Positions 7,113-15,045 of a stretch of 19,117 nucleotides of DNA are shown here, piece after piece. Source of the stretch: Oscillospiraceae bacterium. GTDB taxonomy: Bacteria; Bacillota; Clostridia; Oscillospirales; Oscillospiraceae. Position 1 is the first letter of the stretch. Each line of letters begins with the position of its first letter. Below the pieces are notes generated by a model. The model did no database searches. It was not told the origin of the DNA and saw only the letters and a program-made list of their open reading frames with translations. Made by a program: the position numbers and the translations under genes. The stretch covers positions 1 to 19,117 of the forward strand of contig JAHHSJ010000040.1 of the NCBI GenBank assembly GCA_020025295.1, in the 5' to 3' direction.

Positions 7113-7666
7113 TGCGCACCCCAAAAACGATTTCCACCCAAACAGTTGCGCAAGCCGCACTTCTGTCTGCGGTGGCGCTGGTGTTTCTGTTTGTCGCCGG
7201 AATGATTCCCACCGGATGGACCGGCGTCACAGCGGTGGCAGGTTTTGCAGTGGCGGTGGCAGTATCGGCATCCGGTTACCTGACCGGTTTTCTTTGCTAT
7301 CTGGTAACCAGCCTGCTTGCAATTCTGATTCTCCCCGGAAAACACGCAGCGATTTTGTTTGCCAGCCTGTTCGGGCTGTATCCGTTGCTTAAAATTCGGA
7401 TTGAACGGCTTCGCAGCCGCTTGGCTGCTATTGCAGTGAAACTGGTGTTCTTTAATGCTGTTTTCCTGCTGCTTCTGCAATTTGCGTCCCAACTGCTCTG
7501 GGGTGACCTTCTGGCACAGTGGACTTATTCGTTCCCCCTGCGCCCTGCGCTCTGCCTGACAGGCAGTGTGGTGTTTCTGCTCTATGATTTTGCCTTTACC
7601 AAGGCGATGGCACTGCTGCAGGCCCGCCTGATTCCTCAGATTCGCCGTATGTTTCGGCATCGGTGA
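7112..7666 (+). CDS. Polytopic membrane protein, function unknown
   Basis: The 184-residue protein has about six hydrophobic segments (roughly 12-30, 36-54, 58-75, 78-93, 108-128, 145-165) and basic loops and tail (RIERLRSRL, RRMFRHR). It looks like a small transporter or ECF S-component-like protein by size and hydrophobicity, but I see no family-defining motif; a GLYPLLK segment between helices 4 and 5 is the most conserved-looking feature. The frame is open back to 7058, but GGAGGAGG at 7095-7102 sits 9 nt before ATG 7112, and TGATG joins it to the J-protein stop, so 7112 is preferred. It is the last gene before a new promoter, so it appears to close the cdaA operon. Confidence 0.8.
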   Translation: MRTPKTISTQTVAQAALLSAVALVFLFVAGMIPTGWTGVTAVAGFAVAVAVSASGYLTGFLCYLVTSLLAILILPGKHAAILFASLFGLYPLLKIRIERLRSRLAAIAVKLVFFNAVFLLLLQFASQLLWGDLLAQWTYSFPLRPALCLTGSVVFLLYDFAFTKAMALLQARLIPQIRRMFRHR

Positions 7667-7667
7667 C

Positions 7668-7696
7668 TTTACAGGCGAAAAAAATCTTGGTATAAT
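7668..7696 (+). promoter_or_regulatory. Strong extended -10 promoter for yicC-remA-gmk-rpoZ
   Basis: TTTACA (7668-7673), a 17-nt spacer and a perfect TATAAT (7691-7696) preceded by TGG form a near-consensus promoter starting 2 nt after the previous stop codon. Transcription should begin near 7703, just upstream of yicC. Confidence 0.85.
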
Positions 7697-7737
7697 AACA
7701 GATTGTGAATGAAAAAGAACTCCAACGAGGTGTTTGT

Positions 7738-8616
7738 ATGGTTAAAAGTATGACCGGTTACGGTCGGGGTGAAGCCGTGCTGAACGGTCGCTCCATTGTC
7801 ATCGAGCTGCGTAGTGTTAACAATCGGTATCTGGACTGTTCGGTCCGTCTTCCTCGTGCCTTTGTCTTTGCTGAAGAGGGAATCAAGGCTAAGATCAAAG
7901 AAGCCACTTCCCGCGGTAAGGTGGATGTGTTTGTCACCGTGGAAAGCACCCAGTCGGATGCCGTTGCTGTGACCCTTAATAAGCCTCTGGCGGAAAGCTA
8001 TCTGAACGCATTTAGCGAGATGGCGGAGCACTTTGGCATTACCAACGACATCACCGTTTCCAAGCTGTCCCATTTCCCGGATGTGCTGACCGTGGAAAAG
8101 GTCCCTCAGGATCAGGATGCCTTGGCTGCCGATCTGTTCTCTGTTCTGGATCTGGCTCTGGCAGACTATGACCGGATGCGCTCTGCGGAAGGTGAGAAGC
8201 TGAAGGCGGATTTGCTCAGCAAGCTGGACACACTGGAAGACTATGTTTCTCAGGTGGAAACTCGCTCTCCTCAGACCGTGCAGAGCTATCGTGAAAAGCT
8301 CTACGCAAAGCTGCAGGAAGTGCTTTCAAATACCCAGATTGACGAGAACCGCATTCTCACCGAGGCTGCCATTTTTGCGGATAAGGTCGCCGTGGACGAG
8401 GAAACGGTCCGCCTGCGCAGCCATATCACGCAGTTCCGCACTATGCTGACCGAGGGCGGCATTGTGGGTCGTAAAATCGACTTCTTGATTCAGGAAATGA
8501 ATCGTGAGACCAACACCATTGGTTCTAAATGCACCGATCTTTCCATCTCCCACATCGTGGTTGATATGAAATCTGAAATTGAGAAGCTGCGTGAGCAGAT
8601 TCAGAATCTGGAATAA
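7738..8616 (+). CDS. yicC: YicC/YloC family endoribonuclease
   Basis: YicC-type proteins are stress-linked endoribonucleases that act on RNA in the cytosol; in Firmicutes this gene (yloC) heads the remA-gmk-rpoZ cluster, as here. The 292-residue length fits. The N-terminal signature MTGYGRGE, the ELRSVNNRYLD segment and GKVDVFVTVE are present, as is the conserved C-terminal block GRKIDFLIQEMNRETNTIGS and SEIEKLREQIQNLE. The start at 7738 has CGAGGTG at 7726-7732; an upstream in-frame GTG at 7705 falls at the predicted transcription start and has no ribosome site, so it is rejected. remA follows after 14 nt. Confidence 0.94.
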   Translation: MVKSMTGYGRGEAVLNGRSIVIELRSVNNRYLDCSVRLPRAFVFAEEGIKAKIKEATSRGKVDVFVTVESTQSDAVAVTLNKPLAESYLNAFSEMAEHFGITNDITVSKLSHFPDVLTVEKVPQDQDALAADLFSVLDLALADYDRMRSAEGEKLKADLLSKLDTLEDYVSQVETRSPQTVQSYREKLYAKLQEVLSNTQIDENRILTEAAIFADKVAVDEETVRLRSHITQFRTMLTEGGIVGRKIDFLIQEMNRETNTIGSKCTDLSISHIVVDMKSEIEKLREQIQNLE

Positions 8617-8630
8617 TCGGAGGCGACGAG

Positions 8631-8903
8631 ATGAAACTGCTGAACATTGGCTTTGGCAACATGGTTTCCTCCGACCGACTGATTGCGATTGTCAGTCCCG
8701 ATTCTGCCCCGATCAAGCGAATGATTCAGGAAAGCCGTGAAAAGGGGCTCCTGATTGACGGCACCTATGGTCGTCGCACCCGTGCTGTCATTTTGATGGA
8801 CAGTGACCATGTGATTTTGTCCGCCATCCAACCGGAAACCATTGCAAACCGACTGAACAGCCGGGATGTTACCATTACCGAGGAGGTCATGCCCGATGAA
8901 TAA
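8631..8903 (+). CDS. remA: RemA (DUF370) DNA-binding regulator
   Basis: RemA is a small DNA-binding protein that activates biofilm-matrix and osmoprotection genes in Bacillus subtilis and forms ring-like oligomers. The 90-residue protein begins MKLLNIGFGN and contains SSDRLIAIVSPDSAPIKR and DGTYGRRTRAVILMDS, the recognisable core with its basic DNA-contacting arginines. The position between yicC and gmk is the conserved Firmicute one. GGAGG at 8620-8624 precedes the ATG. In clostridia without a Bacillus-type matrix operon its targets are unknown. The last 8 nt overlap gmk. Confidence 0.94.
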   Translation: MKLLNIGFGNMVSSDRLIAIVSPDSAPIKRMIQESREKGLLIDGTYGRRTRAVILMDSDHVILSAIQPETIANRLNSRDVTITEEVMPDE

Positions 8904-9501
8904 GAATGCAAGAGGGTCCCTCGCCATTATCTCCGGACCTTCCGGCGTAGGAAAGAGCACCGTCATTGCTGAGGTGCTGCGCCGTCGTCCCGACCTGTAT
9001 TTTTCCGTTTCTTTTACGACCCGCACCCCTCGTCCCGGCGAGGTAAATGGTGTCAATTATCACTTTGTTGATGTGCCTGAGTTTGAGCGTATGATTCGCG
9101 ACGGAGAGCTTCTGGAACATGCCCAGTACTCCGGAAACTATTATGGTACATCTGCAAAACTGATTGATGAAAAGCTGGAGCAGGGCATTGATGTCCTGTT
9201 GGATATTGAGGTTGTCGGCAGCAAGATCGTTCATGACCAGCGCCCTGACACCCCGCTCATGTTTGTGATTCCGCCGTCCTTTGAAGTTCTGGAGCAGCGT
9301 CTGCGCGGACGCAACACCGATTCTGAGGAAGTGATCCAGCGCAGATTGTCCCGTGCAAAAGAAGAGCTGAAAGAGATTTATCGGTACGATTACCTGATCG
9401 TCAACGATACCGTTGAGAATGCTGCCGAAGACGTGCTTGCCATTCTCCGAGCGGAAGGCTGCCGTACGGCAAATCGTGCTTACTTACTGAAGGAGGAGTA
9501 A
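8896..9501 (+). CDS. gmk: Guanylate kinase
   Basis: Guanylate kinase phosphorylates GMP to GDP with ATP, feeding GTP and (p)ppGpp pools. The 201-residue protein shows the P-loop GPSGVGKST (14-22), the GMP-binding stretch VSFTTRTPRPGEVNGVNYHF, the HAQYSGNYYGTS segment, LDIEVVGS and the lid arginines in RLRGRNTDSEEVIQRRL. The frame is open upstream of 8896, but AGGAGG at 8881-8886 is correctly spaced only for ATG 8896, which lies inside the end of remA. rpoZ starts 4 nt after the stop, so the pair is coupled, as in most Firmicutes. Confidence 0.97.
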   Translation: MNKNARGSLAIISGPSGVGKSTVIAEVLRRRPDLYFSVSFTTRTPRPGEVNGVNYHFVDVPEFERMIRDGELLEHAQYSGNYYGTSAKLIDEKLEQGIDVLLDIEVVGSKIVHDQRPDTPLMFVIPPSFEVLEQRLRGRNTDSEEVIQRRLSRAKEELKEIYRYDYLIVNDTVENAAEDVLAILRAEGCRTANRAYLLKEE

Positions 9502-9505
9502 TATT

Positions 9506-9706
9506 ATGGTTCTGTATCCCATGAATGAAATGCTGGCTAATATTGAAAGCCGTTATCTGCTGGTTAACATGGTGGCTCACCGTGCCCGTGAGATTTCCGC
9601 TGATGCCGAAAAAGAAAAGGTCTCTCTGGACGAAAAGCCCGTCACTATGGCCTTGGAGGAAGTGCGCCACGGCGAACTCCGCCAGGAAGATTCCATCGTT
9701 TTCTAA
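9506..9706 (+). CDS. rpoZ: RNA polymerase omega subunit
   Basis: Omega helps the RNA polymerase beta' subunit fold and assemble. The 66-residue protein begins MVLYPMNEMLANIESRYLL and contains VNMVAHRAREIS, the family's RYxLVxxxAxRAR signature, followed by KPVTMALEEVRHGEL. Location directly after gmk, with AGGAGG at 9491-9496, confirms the call. It ends just before a hairpin, so it is probably the last gene of the yicC transcription unit under most conditions. Confidence 0.95.
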   Translation: MVLYPMNEMLANIESRYLLVNMVAHRAREISADAEKEKVSLDEKPVTMALEEVRHGELRQEDSIVF

Positions 9707-9710
9707 TGTG

Positions 9711-9743
9711 AGCAACAGCGCCCGAATCTCAGGCGCTGTTGCT
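9711..9743 (+). terminator. Hairpin between rpoZ and priA, leaky terminator or attenuator
   Basis: A perfect 12-bp repeat, AGCAACAGCGCC (9711-9722) against 9732-9743, has a 9-nt loop and begins 4 nt after the rpoZ stop. The following bases (TGCGTTCTTCCC) are T-rich but broken, so termination is likely incomplete. I see no convincing promoter before priA, so read-through probably supplies the downstream genes. Confidence 0.7.
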
Positions 9744-9779
9744 TGCGTTCTTCCCATTTTCTGAAAGGAGGAACCATTT

Positions 9780-12242
9780 ATGCCTTCTGACACTTTGTGC
9801 CATATTGCGGTTTCCTCCGCCACCTATGCTATTGATAAGCCATACACCTATCTGGTGCCTCAATCTATGCTGGATCGAGTGCAGCCGGGTATGCGTGTAA
9901 TGATTCCCTTTGGACGAGGCAATCGACGGGCAGAGGGGATTGTTCTCGATCTCTTTCCCGGATCCCGTGAGCGGGGCCTCAAAGCAATTCTGGCTCTGTT
10001 GGATGAAACTCCGGTATTGGATCATCAGGGAATTCAGCTGGCAGTATGGATCCACGATCAGTATTTTTGTACGGTCTACGATGCAGTAAAAGCCATGCTT
10101 CCTTCCGGTTTATACTTCTCTCTGAAGGATCGCATCCGCATTTCGGATCAGATCGACAAACCGGACGCCTATGATGCCAGCACCAAGCAGGCAGCTCATC
10201 AGCTGCTGGATATTCTCTACGCCAACGGCGGTGAAATGGAGAAAGGTGCTCTAATGGAAGCCTTCGGAGAAAAAGACCCCCGGAGTGCGTTCAAAGAGTT
10301 GCTGGACAAGAATGTCATTACTGTTGAGACCAGTGCATCCCGAGGGGTTGGTGACAAAACAGAACAGATTGCGGTTCTGGATGTGTCACCGGAAGACGCC
10401 CTGCATCGCCTGTCCGCTCGCACTACGGCGCAGCAGGCGGTGGTTCGGCTCTTGTCCGAAGTGCCGGAAGTTTCTTTGAAGGACATCCGTTACTTCACCG
10501 GTGCATCTACTCCGTCGGTGCGCTCGTTGGAGCAAAAAGGAATCCTTCATTTGGAAACCAGAGAGGTGTTCCGCCGTCCGGAGCGTGTGAGTGTCGCTCC
10601 CGCTCAGCCGCCGGTTCTGAACGAAGAACAGGAGCGCTGTTTTACGGGGCTGAACGCACGGATGAATCAGGATAAGGCCAGCTGTGCCTTACTCTACGGC
10701 GTCACGGGAAGCGGAAAGACTCAGGTCTATATTCGCCTGATCCACGAGGCACTTGCCCAAGGCAAATCTGCTCTGGTTCTGGTGCCGGAAATTGCGCTGA
10801 CCCCTCAGCTGGTTGCGCTGTTTTCCGCTCAGTTCGGTGACAATATCGCCATACTGCACAGTATGCTCTCTGCCGGTGCCCGGTACGATGAGTGGAAACG
10901 AGTCCGGGCAGGGAAGGCCACCGTAGTGGTTGGAACCCGCTCCGCCGTATTCGCTCCCATGCAAAACCTCGGTCTCATCGTGTTGGACGAGGAGCAGGAA
11001 GCAAGCTATAAATCTGAAAATACCCCACGCTACCACGCCCGTGACATCGCAAAATACCGTGCCGCAAAAGACCGTGCCCTGCTGATTTTAGGCTCGGCCA
11101 CTCCTTCTGTGGAATCTATGTATTTTGCCCAAAAAGGCGTGTATGCGCTTTTTACCCTGCGTCAGCGCTACAATCAAATGGCTCTGCCTCAGGTGATTGT
11201 CTCCGATACAAAGGAAACCTTGCGCAGTGGTATGGACCGTTCCATCGGGCCCAGATTGGAAGAGGAAATTCGTCTGAATCTGGAACGAGGGGAGCAGACC
11301 ATCCTCTTCATCAATCGAAGAGGCACCAGCAAAATGGCAGTTTGCAGCGAATGCGGAGAATCTCCCCAGTGTCCCCGGTGTTCCGTCCGGCTGACCTACC
11401 ACAAGGCAAACGGAAGATTGATGTGTCATCACTGCGGCCACTCAGAGCCGGTGTACCGCTACTGCCAAAACTGCGGAGGTGAGCTCACCTTTACCGGTGC
11501 CGGTACTCAGATGGTACAGGAGGAAGTAGAGCAGCTGTTTCCCGGCGTGGAAGTGATGCGTATGGATACCGATACCATTTCCGCTACGCATACCCACGAG
11601 AAAATGCTGGAAAAATTCCGCCGTCAAAACATTCCAATCTTGGTTGGTACTCAGATGGTGGCAAAAGGGCTGGATTTTGAAAATGTGACGCTGGTGGGCG
11701 TTATTTCTGCCGATCAGGCCCTATATGTGGATGATTTCCGTGCTGCGGAACGCACCTTTTCGCTGTTAACACAGGTCGTCGGCCGAGCGGGAAGAGGTTC
11801 CCATTCCGGACGGGCTGTTATTCAGACCTTTACGCCGGACAACGATGTCATTCTCCAGGCATCCCGTCAGGATTATGATTCGTTTTATGAAAATGAAATT
11901 CGGCTTCGGCAGATGCGTGGACTTCCGCCTTATCGTGATCTCTATGTGTTCACGGTGTCCGGTCCGGAAGAAGGCGCCGTCTTGAGAAGCTGTATGCGGC
12001 TTGCGGACGGTCTCCGTGCGTGGAAAAAGGAGCCGTCTCTGGCAGATGTGGATTTGCAGATTCTCGGCCCCGCTGCCGCACCGATTTTGAAGGTAAATAA
12101 TCGCTATCGCTATCGTATCACCGTCATGGGGAAACGATGCACTGCACTGCGAAACATGGTGGGCTATCTCCTGCGGAGTGCCCATGCCGATCAATACAAC
12201 CGGGGAGTTTCCGTGTTTGCGGATTTGAATCCCCTTGACTAA
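9780..12242 (+). CDS. priA: Primosomal replication-restart helicase PriA
   Basis: PriA is a 3'-5' superfamily-2 helicase that recognises stalled replication forks and starts primosome assembly. The 820 residues cover the N-terminal DNA-binding domain (from HIAVSSATYAIDKPYTYLVP, including IPFGRGNRRAEGIVLD), a winged-helix region, then the helicase core: Walker A GVTGSGKTQ (307-315), motif II DEEQ (403-406), GSATPS, FINRRGTS, and motif VI VVGRAGRGSHSG. Eight zinc-binding cysteines begin at C522 (CSECGESPQC, CPRC, CHHCGH, CQNCGG). Motif II is DEEQ where DEEH is usual for PriA. AGGAGG at 9765-9770 fixes the start. In B. subtilis coaBC lies between rpoZ and priA; here only a hairpin does. Confidence 0.97.
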   Translation: MPSDTLCHIAVSSATYAIDKPYTYLVPQSMLDRVQPGMRVMIPFGRGNRRAEGIVLDLFPGSRERGLKAILALLDETPVLDHQGIQLAVWIHDQYFCTVYDAVKAMLPSGLYFSLKDRIRISDQIDKPDAYDASTKQAAHQLLDILYANGGEMEKGALMEAFGEKDPRSAFKELLDKNVITVETSASRGVGDKTEQIAVLDVSPEDALHRLSARTTAQQAVVRLLSEVPEVSLKDIRYFTGASTPSVRSLEQKGILHLETREVFRRPERVSVAPAQPPVLNEEQERCFTGLNARMNQDKASCALLYGVTGSGKTQVYIRLIHEALAQGKSALVLVPEIALTPQLVALFSAQFGDNIAILHSMLSAGARYDEWKRVRAGKATVVVGTRSAVFAPMQNLGLIVLDEEQEASYKSENTPRYHARDIAKYRAAKDRALLILGSATPSVESMYFAQKGVYALFTLRQRYNQMALPQVIVSDTKETLRSGMDRSIGPRLEEEIRLNLERGEQTILFINRRGTSKMAVCSECGESPQCPRCSVRLTYHKANGRLMCHHCGHSEPVYRYCQNCGGELTFTGAGTQMVQEEVEQLFPGVEVMRMDTDTISATHTHEKMLEKFRRQNIPILVGTQMVAKGLDFENVTLVGVISADQALYVDDFRAAERTFSLLTQVVGRAGRGSHSGRAVIQTFTPDNDVILQASRQDYDSFYENEIRLRQMRGLPPYRDLYVFTVSGPEEGAVLRSCMRLADGLRAWKKEPSLADVDLQILGPAAAPILKVNNRYRYRITVMGKRCTALRNMVGYLLRSAHADQYNRGVSVFADLNPLD

Positions 12243-12259
12243 AGAAAGGAAGATTTATT

Positions 12260-12760
12260 ATGGCAATGAGAGAAATCGTAAAAAAGGGCGACGAAGTTCT
12301 GGCTAAGAAGTGCCATGCCGTAACTAAATTTGATCATAAGCTTCATGAACTGCTGGACGATATGGCTGTAACCGTCCGTGCTGCGGACGGCGTGGGTCTG
12401 GCCGCACCTCAGGTCGGCATTCTCCGGCAGGTGGTGGTCGTCATCAACGAGGATGATGAACTCATTGAGCTGGTCAACCCTGAAATCGTCAAAACCTCCG
12501 GAGAGCAGTTCGGTCTGGAAGGCTGCCTGTCTGTGCCCGGTCGCTATGGCTTTGTCAAACGCCCCATGATCGTCCGTGTCAAGGCTCAGGACCGCAACGG
12601 CGTTCCCTTTGAAGTGGAGGACGAGGGCCTTACTGCACGCTGCTTCTGCCACGAAATCGACCATCTGAGCGGCCACCTCTTTGATGAGCTGGTGGATCGC
12701 ACTTACACTGCGGAAGAGTTGGAAGCCATGGAAGAAAACGGAGTCGAGGTCGAGGAATAA
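12260..12760 (+). CDS. def: Peptide deformylase
   Basis: Peptide deformylase removes the formyl group from the N terminus of new proteins. The 166-residue protein has all three catalytic motifs: GVGLAAPQVG (from residue 44), EGCLSVP (from 87, with metal ligand C89) and HEIDH (131-135, with ligands H131 and H135 and catalytic E132). It lies 17 nt after priA with AAAGGAAG at 12244-12251 as ribosome site; an alternative ATG two codons later would change little. fmt follows after one base, so the formylating and deformylating enzymes are made together. Confidence 0.97.
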   Translation: MAMREIVKKGDEVLAKKCHAVTKFDHKLHELLDDMAVTVRAADGVGLAAPQVGILRQVVVVINEDDELIELVNPEIVKTSGEQFGLEGCLSVPGRYGFVKRPMIVRVKAQDRNGVPFEVEDEGLTARCFCHEIDHLSGHLFDELVDRTYTAEELEAMEENGVEVEE

Positions 12761-12761
12761 G

Positions 12762-13676
12762 ATGAAAATCGTATTTATGGGCACCCCGGACTTCGCCGTG
12801 CCCTCTCTGAATGCGCTCATTGCCGACGGACATGAGATTGCCGGCGTCTTTACCCAGCCGGACAAGCCGAAAAACCGCGGCATGAAACTGCTGCCCACTC
12901 CTGTGAAGGTGGTAGCTTTGGAGCATGATATTCCCGTGTATCAGCCGGTCACGCTGAAAACGGACGAAGCCTTCGATGTGCTGAAGGAGCTTCAGCCGGA
13001 GCTGATCGTGGTTGCCGCTTACGGTAAGATCTTGCCCAAGCGCATTCTTGAGCTTCCGCCTATGGGCTGTATCAATGTCCATTCCTCTCTGCTGCCTCGC
13101 TATCGGGGCGCTGCTCCCATCAACTGGGCGGTGCTGAACGGGGACGCAGAAACCGGCGTTACCATCATGCACATGGCGGAAGGTTTGGACACCGGTGACA
13201 TCATCACTCAGCGTTCCACTCCCATTGATCCTAACGAAACCGTGGAGCAGCTCCACGACCGTCTGGCTGACATCGGCGCTCAGCTGCTGAGTGAAACCGT
13301 TGTTGCACTCAAGGAGGGCACCGCCAGCCGTACCGTGCAGGATGACGCGCTCTCTTGCTATGCGCCCATGCTGAACCGGGAACTTTCTCCCATTGACTTT
13401 CAGCAGAGCGCACGCCACATTCACAATCAGGTGCGTGGCCTGATTCCGTGGCCTGCAACCACCGCAGAAATCTGCGGCGAAACCTTCAAGATTTTCTCTG
13501 TGGAGGAAACCGGCATCCACTCGGACGAAGCCCCGGGCACTGCGCTTGGTGCAGATAAAAAGGGCATTAACATCGTCTGCGGCGATGGACAGGTGCTGCG
13601 CATCGTCGAGCTGCAGGCCGCCGGCAAAAAGCGTATGCGTGCGGTGGATTACCTCCGTGGTCATCCGCTGTTCTAA
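12762..13676 (+). CDS. fmt: Methionyl-tRNA formyltransferase
   Basis: Fmt formylates initiator Met-tRNA using 10-formyl-tetrahydrofolate. The 304-residue protein starts MKIVFMGTPDFAVPSL and shows the catalytic set N105, H107 (VHSSLLPRYRGAAPI) and D143 (GLDTGD), then a C-terminal tRNA-binding domain with VRGLIPWPAT and GKKRMRAVDYLRG. The open frame reaches 81 nt further upstream into def, but that extension is not family-like, and ATG 12762 directly follows the def stop with GAGG 6 nt before it. It ends 25 nt before rsmB. Confidence 0.97.
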   Translation: MKIVFMGTPDFAVPSLNALIADGHEIAGVFTQPDKPKNRGMKLLPTPVKVVALEHDIPVYQPVTLKTDEAFDVLKELQPELIVVAAYGKILPKRILELPPMGCINVHSSLLPRYRGAAPINWAVLNGDAETGVTIMHMAEGLDTGDIITQRSTPIDPNETVEQLHDRLADIGAQLLSETVVALKEGTASRTVQDDALSCYAPMLNRELSPIDFQQSARHIHNQVRGLIPWPATTAEICGETFKIFSVEETGIHSDEAPGTALGADKKGINIVCGDGQVLRIVELQAAGKKRMRAVDYLRGHPLF

Positions 13677-13701
13677 ATTCTTTTCATTGATGAGGTAGCT
13701 A

Positions 13702-15045
13702 ATGGATAAACCAACTATTTCCGGCAGCCGTGAAGCTGCGTTCTCCGCATTGCTTGCCTGCCAGCAGCAGGGAGCATGGTCCGATCAGGCCATCCGCAGT
13801 GCGACGAAAAAGTGGAAACTCTCTGGCCGCGACGCCGCATTGGCGGCAAACCTCTGCTATGGTGTGGTTCAGAATGAGCTGTTGCTGGATTTTTGGATTG
13901 ACCATTTTTCCAAGACCCCGGTCAAAAAACTGGATCCGCCGATCCTGATTGCGTTGCGGCTTGGTCTATACCAGCTGCGTTTTCTCGATCGTGTTCCGGA
14001 TAACGCTGCCGTCAATGAGTCAGTGAATTTGGTAAAAAAATACGGAAAGAACAAAGGTGCTGCCGGACTGACCAATGCGGTGCTTCGTGCATTTCAGCGT
14101 TCCGGTCAGCCTCCGATGCCTCAGAGCAAGGACCTTTGTGAAAATCTTTCCATTCGATACAGCCATCCTCTGCCCTTAGTCAAACTGCTTTATCAGGAAC
14201 TGGGTGGGGAAGAGGTAGAAACCCTTTTGGCCCATCACAATACCCCTACGGACATGGTGATTCAGGTCAACACACTAAAAACAGACGCCGCTGCCCTGAT
14301 GGCAGAACTGTCAGAATGCGGCGTGGAAGCTGAGCCTCATCCTTGGCTTGCGGACTGTCTTTTGGTACGCAAAAGTGGTGATTTGGAACAGCTTGCACCA
14401 TTTCAGGAGGGCAAATTCTATGTGCAGGATTGCGCTGCAAAGCTGGCTGCGCTGGTAGGCAGCCCTGAGCCGGGCGATCAGGTGCTGGATGCCTGTGCAG
14501 CGCCCGGCGGCAAATCCTTTGCCTGCGGCATCCTGATGGAGAATACGGGCTCTATTTTGTCCCGCGATCTGCACGAAAATAAACTGCAGCGCATCCAATC
14601 CGGTGCCAAGCGCCTTGGGCTGAGCTGCATTTCTACCGAGGCGATGGACGCCCGCACAGATCAACCGGAACTGAAAGAGAAGTTCCAGTTGGTGCTGGCT
14701 GATGTGCCCTGTTCCGGTCTGGGCATCATTCGCAAAAAACCGGATATTCGCTATAAAAACCTGAATGAGACCGAGGGACTTCCTGCCATCCAGCTGGTAA
14801 TTCTCAATCAAGTATCCTCTTACGTCGCACCCGGCGGCACCTTGGTCTATTCAACCTGTACTGTACTGCGCAGAGAAAATGAGGCCGTCGTTGCCGCATT
14901 TTTGAAAGCGCATCCCGAGTTTTCTCTGGAGCCTTTCCAACTGCCGGAACCCATCGGCATGGTGGAGGGTCAGCTGACTCTCTGGCCCCATATTCATGGT
15001 ACAGACGGATTCTTCATTGCAAAGTTGAGGAGATCGCATGGCTGA
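13702..15045 (+). CDS. rsmB: 16S rRNA m5C967 methyltransferase RsmB
   Basis: RsmB methylates a 16S rRNA cytosine at carbon 5 with S-adenosylmethionine. The 447-residue protein has the NusB-like RNA-binding N-terminal domain (about 1-140, REAAFSALLACQQQGAWSD, LTNAVLRAFQRSG), then the methyltransferase domain: SAM motif DACAAPGGKS (from D263), DVPCSGLG with C337, and STCTV with nucleophile C386. Both catalytic cysteines are present, as expected for m5C enzymes. The ATG has GAGGTAG just upstream. The rlmN start lies within the last 8 nt, the usual order for this cluster. Confidence 0.96.
   Translation: MDKPTISGSREAAFSALLACQQQGAWSDQAIRSATKKWKLSGRDAALAANLCYGVVQNELLLDFWIDHFSKTPVKKLDPPILIALRLGLYQLRFLDRVPDNAAVNESVNLVKKYGKNKGAAGLTNAVLRAFQRSGQPPMPQSKDLCENLSIRYSHPLPLVKLLYQELGGEEVETLLAHHNTPTDMVIQVNTLKTDAAALMAELSECGVEAEPHPWLADCLLVRKSGDLEQLAPFQEGKFYVQDCAAKLAALVGSPEPGDQVLDACAAPGGKSFACGILMENTGSILSRDLHENKLQRIQSGAKRLGLSCISTEAMDARTDQPELKEKFQLVLADVPCSGLGIIRKKPDIRYKNLNETEGLPAIQLVILNQVSSYVAPGGTLVYSTCTVLRRENEAVVAAFLKAHPEFSLEPFQLPEPIGMVEGQLTLWPHIHGTDGFFIAKLRRSHG

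Noticed and set aside
7705..7737. N-terminal extension of YicC from GTG 7705
   Set aside because: The predicted transcription start lies at about the same place, there is no ribosome site, and the family begins at the MVKSMTGYGRG segment.
12681..12761. N-terminal extension of Fmt into def
   Set aside because: The extra residues are unlike the family, and the conserved Fmt N terminus begins exactly at ATG 12762.
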